This document shows positions 18,524 through 27,753 of a stretch of DNA of 64,000 bases, one piece after another. How positions within the stretch are numbered: the stretch's first letter is position 1; every line of letters begins with the position of its first letter. Made by a program: the position numbers and the translations under genes. Where the stretch lies: assembly GCA_945280365.1 (NCBI GenBank), contig CALYQD010000004.1:91470-155469 (forward strand), read 5' to 3'. Under the pieces are notes generated by a model. The model did no database searches. It saw only the letters and a program-made list of their open reading frames with translations, and was not told the DNA's origin. This DNA comes from an uncultured Apibacter sp. Its GTDB lineage: Bacteria > Bacteroidota > Bacteroidia > Flavobacteriales > Weeksellaceae.

Positions 18524-19042
18524 ATGGAAATATTGAATAAAAAAGATAGATGGATAGCTTTTCTTCTGTTTATATCGTTGTTTACAATAACAATTGTTGT
18601 TATAGTTATATCTATATTCTTTAATTACCAATTACCTTGGAAAGAAAATTACGAGCTTAGAAAAGAGAATGCTGCAATGATATATGAATTTAAGTATCAA
18701 GAAAAGTTTGAAAATCAAATGGAGGTATTAAAAAAATATATTGACTCAATAGATATGCCTAATAATGATATTTATTATTATCAGCAAAAATCTATAGATA
18801 TGATTATAAAAATGGAGCAAAACATGCCTGGTAAAGATAGCATACGAAGAAGATTATTATATACGAATTTTTTGTTAACAAGTCGTTCTCTTATTGATGC
18901 TAAGAAAACCCTAAAAACTTATGCTAAAAGTAAATCTGAAATTGATACATTACTAGCTAAAGTAGATGCCTATAAAAAACAATTACAAATTGTAACAAGG
19001 GAATTACAAATATGCAATCAAATAGTAACAACTAAAAATTAA
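18524..19042 (+). CDS. tssO: TssO, single-span coiled-coil T6SS protein
   Basis: A 172-residue protein with one N-terminal membrane helix (about 12-33, AFLLFISLFTITIVVIVISI), then a charged periplasmic helical part with coiled-coil character (LRKENAAMIYEFKYQEKFEN, LLAKVDAYKKQLQIVTREL). Size and layout match TssO of the Bacteroidota T6SS, one of the subtype-iii-specific membrane proteins. It closes the baseplate/membrane run: after it comes a 108-base gap with a promoter candidate for the Hcp genes. Confidence 0.8.
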   Translation: MEILNKKDRWIAFLLFISLFTITIVVIVISIFFNYQLPWKENYELRKENAAMIYEFKYQEKFENQMEVLKKYIDSIDMPNNDIYYYQQKSIDMIIKMEQNMPGKDSIRRRLLYTNFLLTSRSLIDAKKTLKTYAKSKSEIDTLLAKVDAYKKQLQIVTRELQICNQIVTTKN

Positions 19043-19088
19043 CAAATATTTAACATTAATTAATGGGATAAGGTTTTTTTAAAATATT

Positions 19089-19096
19089 TATATTTG
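19089..19096 (+). promoter_or_regulatory. Promoter -7 box for the first tssD gene
   Basis: TATATTTG fits the Bacteroidota -7 consensus TAnnTTTG exactly. It lies 55 bases before the tssD ATG in the only real gap after tssO. No exact -33 TTTG is visible at the usual distance. Hcp is needed in large amounts, so a separate promoter makes sense. Confidence 0.6.
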
Positions 19097-19150
19097 TGTT
19101 ATAAGCATAAATAATTTTATTAATTAATAATCAATAATTTTTTTTTTATT

Positions 19151-19537
19151 ATGTCATTTAAAGCAAGACTTGAAGTAGCAGGTAAGACCTACAACATTTT
19201 AAATGTTAATTATTCTTTAGCTCAAGAAACAGACCCAACAGGTCGTCCATCTTCTCAAACTAGAGGAGGAAGAATAGAAGTTACTGTAGAATCTACAGGA
19301 GAAAGTGACATCTTTGAATGGATGACAAACAGTTTTGAAAGAAAAGATGGTAAGGTAATCTTTGTAAAAAGAGATTCCAATGCTACATTGAAAGATTTAA
19401 GTTTTTCAGATGGATATGTAGTTAAGTATAAAGAAAACTTTGATGCTTCCGGTACTAATCCACTTACTGAAACATTTACCATTTCTGCAAGATCGATTAA
19501 AATGGGAACTGGAGAACATATTAACGAATGGGTATAA
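19151..19537 (+). CDS. tssD: TssD (Hcp) tube protein, first copy
   Basis: A 128-residue Bacteroidota-type Hcp. The first strand MSFKARLEVAGKTYNIL, the RGGRIEVTVESTG strand, FEWMTNSFERKDGKVIF, and the C-terminal TFTISARSIKMG strand follow the Hcp beta-barrel order. Hexamers stack into the inner tube, which carries small effectors in its lumen and recruits them for export. The gene has its own promoter candidate upstream and a very strong terminator behind it, consistent with high-level separate expression. Confidence 0.92.
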   Translation: MSFKARLEVAGKTYNILNVNYSLAQETDPTGRPSSQTRGGRIEVTVESTGESDIFEWMTNSFERKDGKVIFVKRDSNATLKDLSFSDGYVVKYKENFDASGTNPLTETFTISARSIKMGTGEHINEWV

Positions 19538-19560
19538 CCCCATCAATTAATTACTTTCTA

Positions 19561-19593
19561 AAATAAAAGGGAATTTCTAATTCCCTTTTATTT
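19561..19593 (+). terminator. Strong terminator between the two tssD genes
   Basis: A perfect 15-base stem (19561-19575 with 19579-19593) closes on a 3-base TCT loop; its 3' side is T-rich. Most transcripts from the first tssD should stop here, so the second copy depends on read-through or a promoter in the 37 bases that follow. Confidence 0.85.
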
Positions 19594-19630
19594 ATGCAAA
19601 AATTAATATAATCAAAATAAAAATAAAGAT

Positions 19631-20026
19631 ATGTCATCATTCTTAGCTAAATTAGAAATGGATGGTAAAACACATAATGTTCTACAGTGCAAATACAGTT
19701 TTAATCAAGGAGTAGATAGTACAGGAAAACCACAGGCTAGCATTCGTGGAGGGCAAATTCATTTGACGATTGAAAGCACAGGAGCTCCCTATTTTGTAGA
19801 TTGGATGCTTTCGACGGAAAAAACGAAAGATGCAAAGATAATATTTTATCGTAGAGACGCTATGAGTAAATTACAAGAAGTTAAATTTGAGAAAGGATAT
19901 TGTATAGAATTTTCGGAAGAATTTGACTCTGTGAATAACGAACCTATGAAAATTAATCTTTTAATTGTAGCGAAAACACTTTCCATAAGTAATGTAGCTT
20001 ATGAAAATGTGTGGAAAATAGGATAA
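19631..20026 (+). CDS. tssD: TssD (Hcp) tube protein, second copy
   Basis: A 131-residue paralogue of the preceding TssD with the same strand order (FLAKLEMDGKTHNVLQCKY, IRGGQIHLTIESTG, VDWMLSTEKTKDAKIIFYRR, INLLIVAKTLSI). The two copies clearly share a fold, but many surface residues differ and this one carries two cysteines the first lacks (QCKYSF, GYCIEF). In Bacteroidota T6SS, several Hcp paralogues often coexist, and divergent ones can be effector carriers. Followed by its own terminator. Confidence 0.9.
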   Translation: MSSFLAKLEMDGKTHNVLQCKYSFNQGVDSTGKPQASIRGGQIHLTIESTGAPYFVDWMLSTEKTKDAKIIFYRRDAMSKLQEVKFEKGYCIEFSEEFDSVNNEPMKINLLIVAKTLSISNVAYENVWKIG

Positions 20027-20073
20027 ATATGTTTATTTACCTATGTACTATATAAATTTAATTAAGTATAGAT

Positions 20074-20097
20074 AAAAAGGCGTATTTCGCCTTTTTT
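20074..20097. terminator. Terminator after the second tssD, also serving the opposite gene
   Basis: AAAAAGGCG (20074-20082) pairs with CGCCTTTTT (20088-20096) around TATTT. The arms are A-rich and T-rich, so it can work on both strands between the convergent second tssD gene and the small gene at 20115. Confidence 0.75.
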
Positions 20098-20114
20098 AAA
20101 TTTAAAACATATAC

Positions 20115-20501
20115 TTAATTAACTGTTTTTTTTCTCTTTTTCTTTTTATGATCATTATTGATAGCCCGTTCCCTTTTTAATTCTAAATATTTTTCAAATT
20201 GTTCCGGAGATAAAATTTCCTTTAATTTAAAATCAATTTCTCTATTATTATTTTCCATTAAAAATCTTAACTCAGTATCGCTAATTCCTGTATCTATTGC
20301 ATTTTTAACCTTTGTAATTTTTTCTAATATAAATTCGTGAAGTTCCAATTTTTGGAAATCATCAAGATATACATCTTTATCTAAATCATTAATCTGTTTT
20401 TCAGTAATTTCTTCAGGCTTTATAGTATTATCTTGAGCATAAGTAACTATAAAAGTAGCTTGTAGGAGAAATATTAGTAAAAAAATTTTAGAAAATCGCA
20501 T
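20115..20501 (-). CDS. Small exported protein, Spy/CpxP-like in layout
   Basis: A 128-residue protein with a signal peptide (about 1-22, cleavage after VTYA). The mature part is charged and helical, with ELHEFILEKITKVKNAI and LKEILSPEQFEKYLELKRER and a lysine-rich tail. A helix ending in LSPEQFEKYL before a charged tail is the usual form of small Bacteroidota periplasmic proteins related to Spy/CpxP, which act as periplasmic chaperones or stress sensors. No further homology is evident. It converges on the T6SS cluster and marks its right edge. Confidence 0.6.
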   Translation of the reverse strand: MRFSKIFLLIFLLQATFIVTYAQDNTIKPEEITEKQINDLDKDVYLDDFQKLELHEFILEKITKVKNAIDTGISDTELRFLMENNNREIDFKLKEILSPEQFEKYLELKRERAINNDHKKKKRKKTVN

Positions 20502-20606
20502 ATGGTATAAATTAATGTGATAAAATTACTTAAAAAAATAATTTTTAATGCTATTTGTAACATAAATTTAAAACTTTTTAATATTTTAGTATCCTAAATA
20601 AGAAAT

Positions 20607-21065
20607 GTGTTTACTTTGTCTAACATAAAAAAGAAATTAGCAGATTATTGCGTTTATCAAGAACGCAGTCATTATGAAGTAGAACAAAAATTGAAAGAAT
20701 ATACTTTTTTAGATCAGGATGAAAGAGGAGAAATAATTGTATGGTTAATTCATAATAATTTTTTAAATGAAGAAAGATTTGCGCTATCTTATACAAGGGG
20801 TAAATTTTATCAAAAAAAATGGGGTAAAATTAAAATTACACAAGGATTAAAACAAAAAAAAATTCCTAACAATTTAATAAACATTGGATTGGAACAGATA
20901 AATGAAGATGATTATATTTCAACAATTAAAGAATTAGCAAATAAAAAGTGGAATACAATTAGAGAATCTGAAATATTTTTAAAAAAGAAAAAATTATATA
21001 ATTATCTTCAACAAAAAGGTTATGAAAATCATTTTATACATGAAATTATTGAGAATATTGATTAA
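20607..21065 (+). CDS. recX: RecX, regulator of RecA
   Basis: A 152-residue RecX. Three tandem three-helix repeats are visible (YCVYQERSHYEVEQKL, LIHNNFLNEERFALSYTRGKF, YNYLQQKGYENHFIHEII). RecX binds the RecA filament groove and limits strand exchange. The open frame begins with GTG at 20607; an overlapping ATG at 20605 is out of frame, and a TTG at 20616 is another possible start. Its 3' end overlaps the convergent thioredoxin gene by 20 bases. Confidence 0.85.
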   Translation: MFTLSNIKKKLADYCVYQERSHYEVEQKLKEYTFLDQDERGEIIVWLIHNNFLNEERFALSYTRGKFYQKKWGKIKITQGLKQKKIPNNLINIGLEQINEDDYISTIKELANKKWNTIRESEIFLKKKKLYNYLQQKGYENHFIHEIIENID

Positions 21066-21345
21066 TCAAGTTTATAATTTCTTGAGTAGTCCTAACTCCA
21101 CTATCTCTCCATTTTATTTCACCGTTCTTAAAAAGTATAAGTGTAGGCACTGATTGAACACGATAGGAATTTGCTAACTTTGGATTTTTATCGATATCCA
21201 CTTTTAAAATTATTATTCTTTCGCCAATTTGTCCTTTAACTTCTTTTAAAATAGGTGCTAATATTTTACATGGTTGACACCATTCAGCTGAAAAATCTAA
21301 TAATACAGTTTTATCGCTATTAATAATATTTGAAAAATTTGACAT
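21046..21345 (-). CDS. Thioredoxin
   Basis: A 99-residue thioredoxin with active site WCQPCK (about 23-28), the conserved cis-proline segment SVPTLILFKNGE (about 67-78) and the VDIDKNPKLANSYRV segment. The second residue between the cysteines is proline as usual, and glutamine replaces glycine at the first. No signal peptide, so cytoplasmic. It overlaps the convergent recX gene at the 3' end. Confidence 0.9.
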   Translation of the reverse strand: MSNFSNIINSDKTVLLDFSAEWCQPCKILAPILKEVKGQIGERIIILKVDIDKNPKLANSYRVQSVPTLILFKNGEIKWRDSGVRTTQEIINLINQYSQ

Positions 21346-21944
21346 ATTTTTTACTTTATTAGTATATTATATTTAGTACAAAAATTAAACCGATAGAGAG
21401 TAAAAATTAATATCTTTTTAAATTGCTTCATGTCAATGCCTTTAAATTCATTTTTTTTAATCTAAAAATGATATTTAAATGCGAAAAATGTATAATTTAA
21501 AAATAAATGAGCGAAAGCTAATTTAGAAATAATAGAATAAATTTAAAACTTGTTTTTATAAAAAAATGTTTGTTTGAATAAAATTTAAATTTATTCGCTA
21601 CATTAAATAAAATGATAATAATTTCTTAAAGAATTAAAAAATTATAAAAATTCAATTTTTATCTTAATATCAATTACTAAAAAGTTAAAAATTGCATTAG
21701 TTGCAGAAATTGAATTCTCAAAACTTATAGAGCATAATAAAAGAAATATTTATAATTTACTAGACTTACTAAAAAAAAAATCCTGAATCAGAATTTGAGT
21801 TTTAGTATAGATTAAAACTATAATACTTAAAATAAAAGCGTTATTCAAGTATATAATATTGCTTTTTATTAGAATAGATAAATAAATTTAAATTCTACTT
21901 ATGCTCATATCAAAAAAAAGCATAATTTCGTTTATTTATTAAAA
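21346..21944. other. 600-base AT-rich gap with no clear gene
   Basis: Very A/T-rich with many stops on both strands. A short frame near 21685-21785 reads AEIEFSKLIEHNKRNIYNLLDLL, which vaguely recalls the first helix of ECF sigma factors, but it is too short to call. The right end holds the start region of the next gene, with TAATTTCG at 21923-21930, one mismatch from the -7 consensus. Confidence 0.5.
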
Positions 21945-24900
21945 TTGCTAAGAAGATCAATATTCATACTAATTACTATATGTATGGGAATAATGGCCCA
22001 TGCTCAAGTTATTGATTGGAAAAATCCTAATTTTAGATATAAGATCGTTGAAATCAAAGACTCTATTTTGAAAATAGATACTTTAATTGTTATTCCCGAT
22101 AAAATATCTATTAAAAATATAAATGATGAAGAAATTAATCCTGATTTTTATTCATTAGATTCATCAAGTAATACTTTATCTTTCAATCCTTCATTGATAA
22201 ATCAGAATTTAAAAATTAGTTATTACATATATCCGGAAAAAAAAGAAAAAATAATTTTTTCTAAAGATACTTCACTTATAGTAAGGATTAATAAACCTAA
22301 AAAGTATTTTGAAATAATAGAAAATTCTAAAAAAAAGAATGAATTTTTTCAAAATTTATCAAGTTCCGGAACATTAATAAGAGGTATAACTTTTGGAAAT
22401 AATCAAAGTGCTTCTGTGCAGTCCTCATTAGATCTGGAACTATCCGGACAATTAAGTAAAGATGTTAGAATAAAAGCTGCTATTTCAGATCATAATATAC
22501 CCATTCAAGCAGACGGATATACCCAACGGCTAGATGAATTTGATAAAATATATATTGAGTTATCAACGAAAAGTTCATACATACGTGCGGGACATTTAGA
22601 TCTTATTCAAGATAAAGATTATTTTGGTAATTTTTCTAGAAAAATTACCGGTATACAAATAGGGACTCGAATAAAAAATAAAAATTCATACACAGATTTA
22701 TACGCTTTAGGTTCATTATCCCGAGGAGAATTTAATAGAATGAAATTTAATGGTATTGAAGGTAATCAAGGACCCTATAAATTAAAAGGAAAGCAAGGAG
22801 AACTTTTTATAATTGTCATTTCAGGATCGGAAAAAGTATACATGAATGGTTCATTATTAAAAAGAGGAGAAGATCAAGATTATATAATGAATTATAATAC
22901 GGGAGAACTAACCTTTACCCCTAAAACTTATATATCTTCCAATAGTAGGATTGTCGTTGAATATATTTATAATACCACTACTTATACACGTTTTTTATTA
23001 AACACTGGCGGTAAATATGAGTCGGATAAATTTAGCTTTAGCGCTAATATATTTTCTGAAAATGATACTAAAGAAAGCAATCAAGATTTAACAGATGTTC
23101 AAAAAAATGTACTTAGTCAAGCAGGTAATGATAAAGATAAGATGTATGCATCTAACGCTAAACTAACTGAATATGATCCCAATAAAATCCTGTATAAAAA
23201 AATAAACTTTGGATCAGATGAAATCTACCAATACTCTACCGATAGTTCGCAAGAATTATACACGCTTTCTTTCACTTATATGGGAAAAAACAAGGGAAAT
23301 TATAGAATCATTCAATTACCTGTCAATGGTCGTGTATATGAATATATTCCTCCCATTGACGGTATATTACAAGGAGATTACGAGCCGGTAACCCAACTAA
23401 TGCCACCGCAAAAAACGCAAGTAGTTTCAACAAATACCGAATATAGATTTGCTTATGGAAATGTCGGGATAAATTTAGCGTTAAGTAATTACGATGAAAA
23501 TACATTTTCTTCCGTAGGGAATAAAAAAAACACAGGTTATGCAAGCAGATTTTATATAGATATAAAGAATGAAAAAAATAATTGGAAAAGTAATCTGAAT
23601 TTATCCCATACATTTATTCAGAAAAATTTCCATATTTTAGAAAGAATACATGAGGTAGAATTTGATAGAGATTTTAATATTTCGCAAGAATTTAACGGCA
23701 TAAATCAACATAAATTTAGTTTGAATTGGAAGAATGTTTTTTATGATAAATGGATCGTAAATTACACTTTTAATTTATTAGACGAAAAAAACTTCTATAC
23801 TGGTTATAAAAATGACATATTGCTAGGATATAGAAAAAAAAATACTGACTTTCATTCTAAAATAAGTTATTTGCATACTACACAACAAGACAGTATAAAA
23901 TCAAATTTTATCAAATACACTACAGAATTTCATCATAAAATAGGAAGCCTGAAAACAGGCATAGGATATAAAGGAGAATCAAATAGAAATAAAAATAATT
24001 TAGTATCGGAATATACTTCTTCTAGTTTTAACTGGAATGAAATATATACTACTTTTTCTTTAGATAGTTTAAAAATAACCACAGAGTTAAAATTATATAT
24101 TAGATCAGACGACTCAGTTCGCGTAGGTAAACTGAAGAATTTTACAACTTCCTATGGAAGTATACTAACTAATCATTTAATAAAAACTCAAAAACATAAT
24201 TTATACTTAGATTTTCATTATAGAAAAGTTCATTATAGTAAAGCAGTATATAGTAATCAAAATGATGAAAATTACATATTAGGATCACTCCGTTGGAATA
24301 AAATATTATGTAATAATGGGGTACAATTAAATTCAGCTTATGAGTTATCTAGTGGACAAGAAGCGCAAAGAGAATTCAAATATGTGAAAGTAACAGATGG
24401 GAAAGGTATTTATAAATGGACGGATTATAATGGAAACGGAATAGAAGAGCTTGATGAATTTGAAGTTGCAGAATTTAGTGATCAAGCCCAATACATACGT
24501 GTATATACAGATAATATCAATTATGTAAAATCAAATAGCAATAAATTTATTTTTAGCTTACAAATATCGCCTTCAAGATTTTTACGATCAAGCTGGTGGG
24601 AAAGAATAGGATTACAATCGGCATTCCAATCAGTTTCATCGTATAAGAAAAAAAATAAAACAGCAGAATTAAATCCCTTCTCGAAGAGTGACCTTTTAAC
24701 TCAAACGCAAAGTTTTACCACAAATTTATCTATTAATAGACTAAGTATTCATAAGTGGATGGCAACCTTTCAATATATGGAAAATAATAATACACAATAT
24801 ATATTTACAGGGAGAGAAAAAAGAAATAATGATAATTTTCAAGTGTTATTAAATTATAAACCATGGAAATTCTGGATTTTTGCCATTCAAAGTAATTTAA

Positions 24901-25346
24901 TAAAGGATAAAAGTAGATCTCAACTTTTTTCAACCAAACGCTTTACTATAGAAACTACGGCAATAAATCCATCTGTAACCTATGAAATACAAAAAAATAT
25001 TAGCTTAAGTACTTTAGTTAAATATCAAAACAAAAAAAATATATTAGGAAATGAACGTTTAGATTGGAGAGAGGTAGGTTTAGAATTACGTTGGAATGAT
25101 GAAAAAAGAACCTCTCTTACAGGTAGTTATTCATACATTAAAAACGATTTAAAAGGGAATAACTATTCATTAGTTTCCAGTCAAATGATGGAAGGCTTAC
25201 TAAGCGGAAAGAATAGTGTTTGGAAAATTTATCTTCAAAGAGAACTCAGTTCTGTCTTTACCTTGAATATAATCTATGACGGTCGTAAGAGTGAGGAATC
25301 CCAGGCAATCCATACGGGAAGTGTTCAGATAAGGGCTTCTTTCTAA
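21945..25346 (+). CDS. Large outer-membrane protein of unknown role
   Basis: An 1133-residue protein with a signal peptide (FILITICMGIMAHAQ), an N-terminal soluble part (about 20-120) and then a very long run of amphipathic strands ending in RASF, a terminal phenylalanine typical of outer-membrane barrels. A conserved-looking stretch, SSGTLIRGITFGNNQSASVQ with SAAISDHNIP-like and QADGYTQRLDEFDKIYIEL text, is a form I associate with a large Flavobacteriia outer-membrane family of unknown function. The frame begins with TTG at 21945; there is an in-frame ATG at residue about 13, so the true start may be later. It stands alone in its transcription unit. Confidence 0.7.
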   Translation: MLRRSIFILITICMGIMAHAQVIDWKNPNFRYKIVEIKDSILKIDTLIVIPDKISIKNINDEEINPDFYSLDSSSNTLSFNPSLINQNLKISYYIYPEKKEKIIFSKDTSLIVRINKPKKYFEIIENSKKKNEFFQNLSSSGTLIRGITFGNNQSASVQSSLDLELSGQLSKDVRIKAAISDHNIPIQADGYTQRLDEFDKIYIELSTKSSYIRAGHLDLIQDKDYFGNFSRKITGIQIGTRIKNKNSYTDLYALGSLSRGEFNRMKFNGIEGNQGPYKLKGKQGELFIIVISGSEKVYMNGSLLKRGEDQDYIMNYNTGELTFTPKTYISSNSRIVVEYIYNTTTYTRFLLNTGGKYESDKFSFSANIFSENDTKESNQDLTDVQKNVLSQAGNDKDKMYASNAKLTEYDPNKILYKKINFGSDEIYQYSTDSSQELYTLSFTYMGKNKGNYRIIQLPVNGRVYEYIPPIDGILQGDYEPVTQLMPPQKTQVVSTNTEYRFAYGNVGINLALSNYDENTFSSVGNKKNTGYASRFYIDIKNEKNNWKSNLNLSHTFIQKNFHILERIHEVEFDRDFNISQEFNGINQHKFSLNWKNVFYDKWIVNYTFNLLDEKNFYTGYKNDILLGYRKKNTDFHSKISYLHTTQQDSIKSNFIKYTTEFHHKIGSLKTGIGYKGESNRNKNNLVSEYTSSSFNWNEIYTTFSLDSLKITTELKLYIRSDDSVRVGKLKNFTTSYGSILTNHLIKTQKHNLYLDFHYRKVHYSKAVYSNQNDENYILGSLRWNKILCNNGVQLNSAYELSSGQEAQREFKYVKVTDGKGIYKWTDYNGNGIEELDEFEVAEFSDQAQYIRVYTDNINYVKSNSNKFIFSLQISPSRFLRSSWWERIGLQSAFQSVSSYKKKNKTAELNPFSKSDLLTQTQSFTTNLSINRLSIHKWMATFQYMENNNTQYIFTGREKRNNDNFQVLLNYKPWKFWIFAIQSNLIKDKSRSQLFSTKRFTIETTAINPSVTYEIQKNISLSTLVKYQNKKNILGNERLDWREVGLELRWNDEKRTSLTGSYSYIKNDLKGNNYSLVSSQMMEGLLSGKNSVWKIYLQRELSSVFTLNIIYDGRKSEESQAIHTGSVQIRASF

Positions 25347-25565
25347 TAAAATTCAATAAAAATTTAATTTATTTAGAAAATTTATTTGAGCTAATAGAAA
25401 AGAATTTCTTGAATAAATCACATTTAATTTTTATTGCATAAATAAAGAACTATTTATAAATCAGGTCATAAATATCATGCAGATTTTTAAAAATATAACA
25501 CCTATTTTCAATTTTATATAAAAAAATGTTTTTAAGAAAATAAAATTAGGGTATAACGAATGGTA

Positions 25566-25573
25566 TATATTTG
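25566..25573 (+). promoter_or_regulatory. Promoter -7 box for dsbD
   Basis: TATATTTG matches TAnnTTTG exactly and lies 55 bases before the dsbD start, in a gap that holds no other gene. No exact -33 element is visible. Confidence 0.6.
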
Positions 25574-25628
25574 CGAAATTTATTACATTTGATACGTAAA
25601 CTCTAATTATAAAAAACAAACGCTTATC

Positions 25629-27698
25629 ATGAAAAAACTGATTTGGATTTTTTTTACTCTTGCAATAATAGTACAGGCTCAAGTAAAGAATCCTATCAAG
25701 TGGAAGTCTGAAATTAAGCATACTAAGGAAAATAAATACGAGGCCATATTTACAGCAATATTGGAACCTGGTTGGCATGTATATTCTAAAGATATTAAAG
25801 TAGAAAGTGCCATTCCTACTCAATTTGTGTACTCTGAAAACTCTTCTATTCGATTAGTAGGTCCAACCAAAGAAATAGGTAAAAAGATCGAAGAATACTC
25901 GGACGTATTTGAAGGAAACTTAATTTATTATTCTAATAAGGTAGAATATCGACAACAATTAGAGATTAAGGGTACTAATCCCGTAGTATTTGAAGCAGAA
26001 GTCGAATTTCAGATATGTAACGATAAAGTTTGTTTAGCACCTGATGTAGAATCTTTTACATTTACAATAACTCCGGAAGATAAATATGAAGAAAAAACTC
26101 AAATAATACAAAAAGATACAATTAAACATTCTTCGGTCGTATTAACTCCTAAAGTGGACTCTATCGATTCTGACCGAATGAAAGATTTTGTCGAATCTAA
26201 AACAGCAGTTAATACAATTAATAAAAATCAAATTATAATTCCCAGCTTAAATGTAGCAGAACCCATATCTAAAGAGTGTGGTGAGAAAATAATAAAAGAA
26301 GAGGGGAATATGTGGATTTTCGCATTTGGATTTTTTGGGGGATTGGTAGCTTTGTTAACTCCTTGCGTTTATCCCATGATTCCGTTGACCATATCCTATT
26401 TTACCAAACATGCTAAAAGTAAAAAGCAAGGGAAAAAAGATGCATTGATTTATGCCTTTTTCATCCTATTAATCTTTGTATTATTCACTTTACCATTTCA
26501 TTTAATTAGTGGAATAAATTCCGATATTTTTAACCAAATAGCTACCAATATATGGTTAAACCTTATCTTTTTTATAATTTTTATTCTATTTGCATTTAGC
26601 TTTTTCGGTTATTACAATATCACACTTCCTAGTTGGATGGCTAATAAGTCCGATAAAGCTTCCGAATCGGGAGGGGTAATAGGATTATTTTTTATGGCAT
26701 TAACTTTAGTCATAGTATCTTTCTCATGTACCGGACCTGTATTAGGAAGTATATTAGCCAATGCAATTCAAAATCCAAACCAATTGACCATGGCATTTGG
26801 AGGTTGCGGTTTGGCTTGGGCATTAGTTTTTGGCATATTTGCATTATTTCCACAATTTTTACATAACATGCCTAAATCCGGAGGATGGATGAATACAGTA
26901 AAAGTTGTCTTAGGATTTCTTGAATTAGCATTAGCGTTTAAATTTTTATCTAAGGCAGATTTAGTAGCAAAAACGTTCTTTTTGAAAAGAGAAATTTTTA
27001 TTGCCATTTGGATTCTTATTTCCATATCAGTAGTGCTCTATTTATTAGGGGTAATTAAATTTCCTCATGACGATAAGCATCCAAAGATTGGAATTGGGCG
27101 AAAAATCTGGGCATGTATATTTATAGGTATAGCGGTATATATGCTTCCCGGATTGTTCCCTTCAAAAAAACCGAATTTAAAATTACTTAGTGGATTAACC
27201 CCACCCTTAAATATAAGTATTTATAAAAATAATCAGACAGAAGGAGTATTAGGACTTACCAGTGTACATGATTATTATGAAGCCATAGAAATTGCAAAAA
27301 AAGAAAATAAGCCTATATTAATTGACTTCACAGGATATGGATGCGAAAATTGTCGAAAAATGGAAGAATATGTTTGGAGTGAAACAGATATTTGGAATAT
27401 CTTACATGATAAATTAATTATTGCATCACTGTACGTAGATGACTCAGAAGAATTACCAAAAAATGAACAAATAACTATAAGTTTGAAAGAGGGTCGAAAA
27501 AGAAAAATTAAAACGGTTGGAAATAAATGGTCTACTTTTCAAAGGGAGAACTTTAATTCTAACTCTCAACCATTTTATGTTTTGGTAACTCCGGATAGCC
27601 AAATAATAAATTTCCCAGTTGCCGGCTATATGGATAAAAAAGAATTTAAGAAATTTCTGCTATGTGGAATTAATGCTTATGAGGAGATGAAAAAATAG
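25629..27698 (+). CDS. dsbD: DsbD, thiol:disulfide interchange protein
   Basis: A 689-residue DsbD that carries reducing power from cytoplasmic thioredoxin across the inner membrane. Signal peptide (to about 18), N-terminal domain with the cysteine pair FQICNDKVCLAPD (about 133-140), a membrane core of about eight helices with TPCVYPMIPL and SFSCTGPVLG cysteines, and a C-terminal thioredoxin domain with GCENCRKM (about 570). All six cysteines are present. A cytoplasmic thioredoxin (21046-21345) lies nearby. It probably feeds periplasmic reductases such as the TlpA-like protein at 58316. Confidence 0.93.
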   Translation: MKKLIWIFFTLAIIVQAQVKNPIKWKSEIKHTKENKYEAIFTAILEPGWHVYSKDIKVESAIPTQFVYSENSSIRLVGPTKEIGKKIEEYSDVFEGNLIYYSNKVEYRQQLEIKGTNPVVFEAEVEFQICNDKVCLAPDVESFTFTITPEDKYEEKTQIIQKDTIKHSSVVLTPKVDSIDSDRMKDFVESKTAVNTINKNQIIIPSLNVAEPISKECGEKIIKEEGNMWIFAFGFFGGLVALLTPCVYPMIPLTISYFTKHAKSKKQGKKDALIYAFFILLIFVLFTLPFHLISGINSDIFNQIATNIWLNLIFFIIFILFAFSFFGYYNITLPSWMANKSDKASESGGVIGLFFMALTLVIVSFSCTGPVLGSILANAIQNPNQLTMAFGGCGLAWALVFGIFALFPQFLHNMPKSGGWMNTVKVVLGFLELALAFKFLSKADLVAKTFFLKREIFIAIWILISISVVLYLLGVIKFPHDDKHPKIGIGRKIWACIFIGIAVYMLPGLFPSKKPNLKLLSGLTPPLNISIYKNNQTEGVLGLTSVHDYYEAIEIAKKENKPILIDFTGYGCENCRKMEEYVWSETDIWNILHDKLIIASLYVDDSEELPKNEQITISLKEGRKRKIKTVGNKWSTFQRENFNSNSQPFYVLVTPDSQIINFPVAGYMDKKEFKKFLLCGINAYEEMKK

Positions 27699-27753
27699 AA
27701 CCAAATATTTATATTAAATGAAAATATTAATTAACTAATTGAGAACATATAGT

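Noticed and set aside
21685..21790. Possible ECF sigma factor relic (EFSKLIEHNKRNIYNLL)
   Set aside because: About 30 codons with only one weakly similar helix and no second conserved region; chance cannot be excluded in such AT-rich DNA.
23323..23613. Minus-strand open frame inside the 1133-residue outer-membrane gene
   Set aside because: Antisense shadow, histidine and tyrosine rich with no promoter; the plus-strand gene covers it completely.
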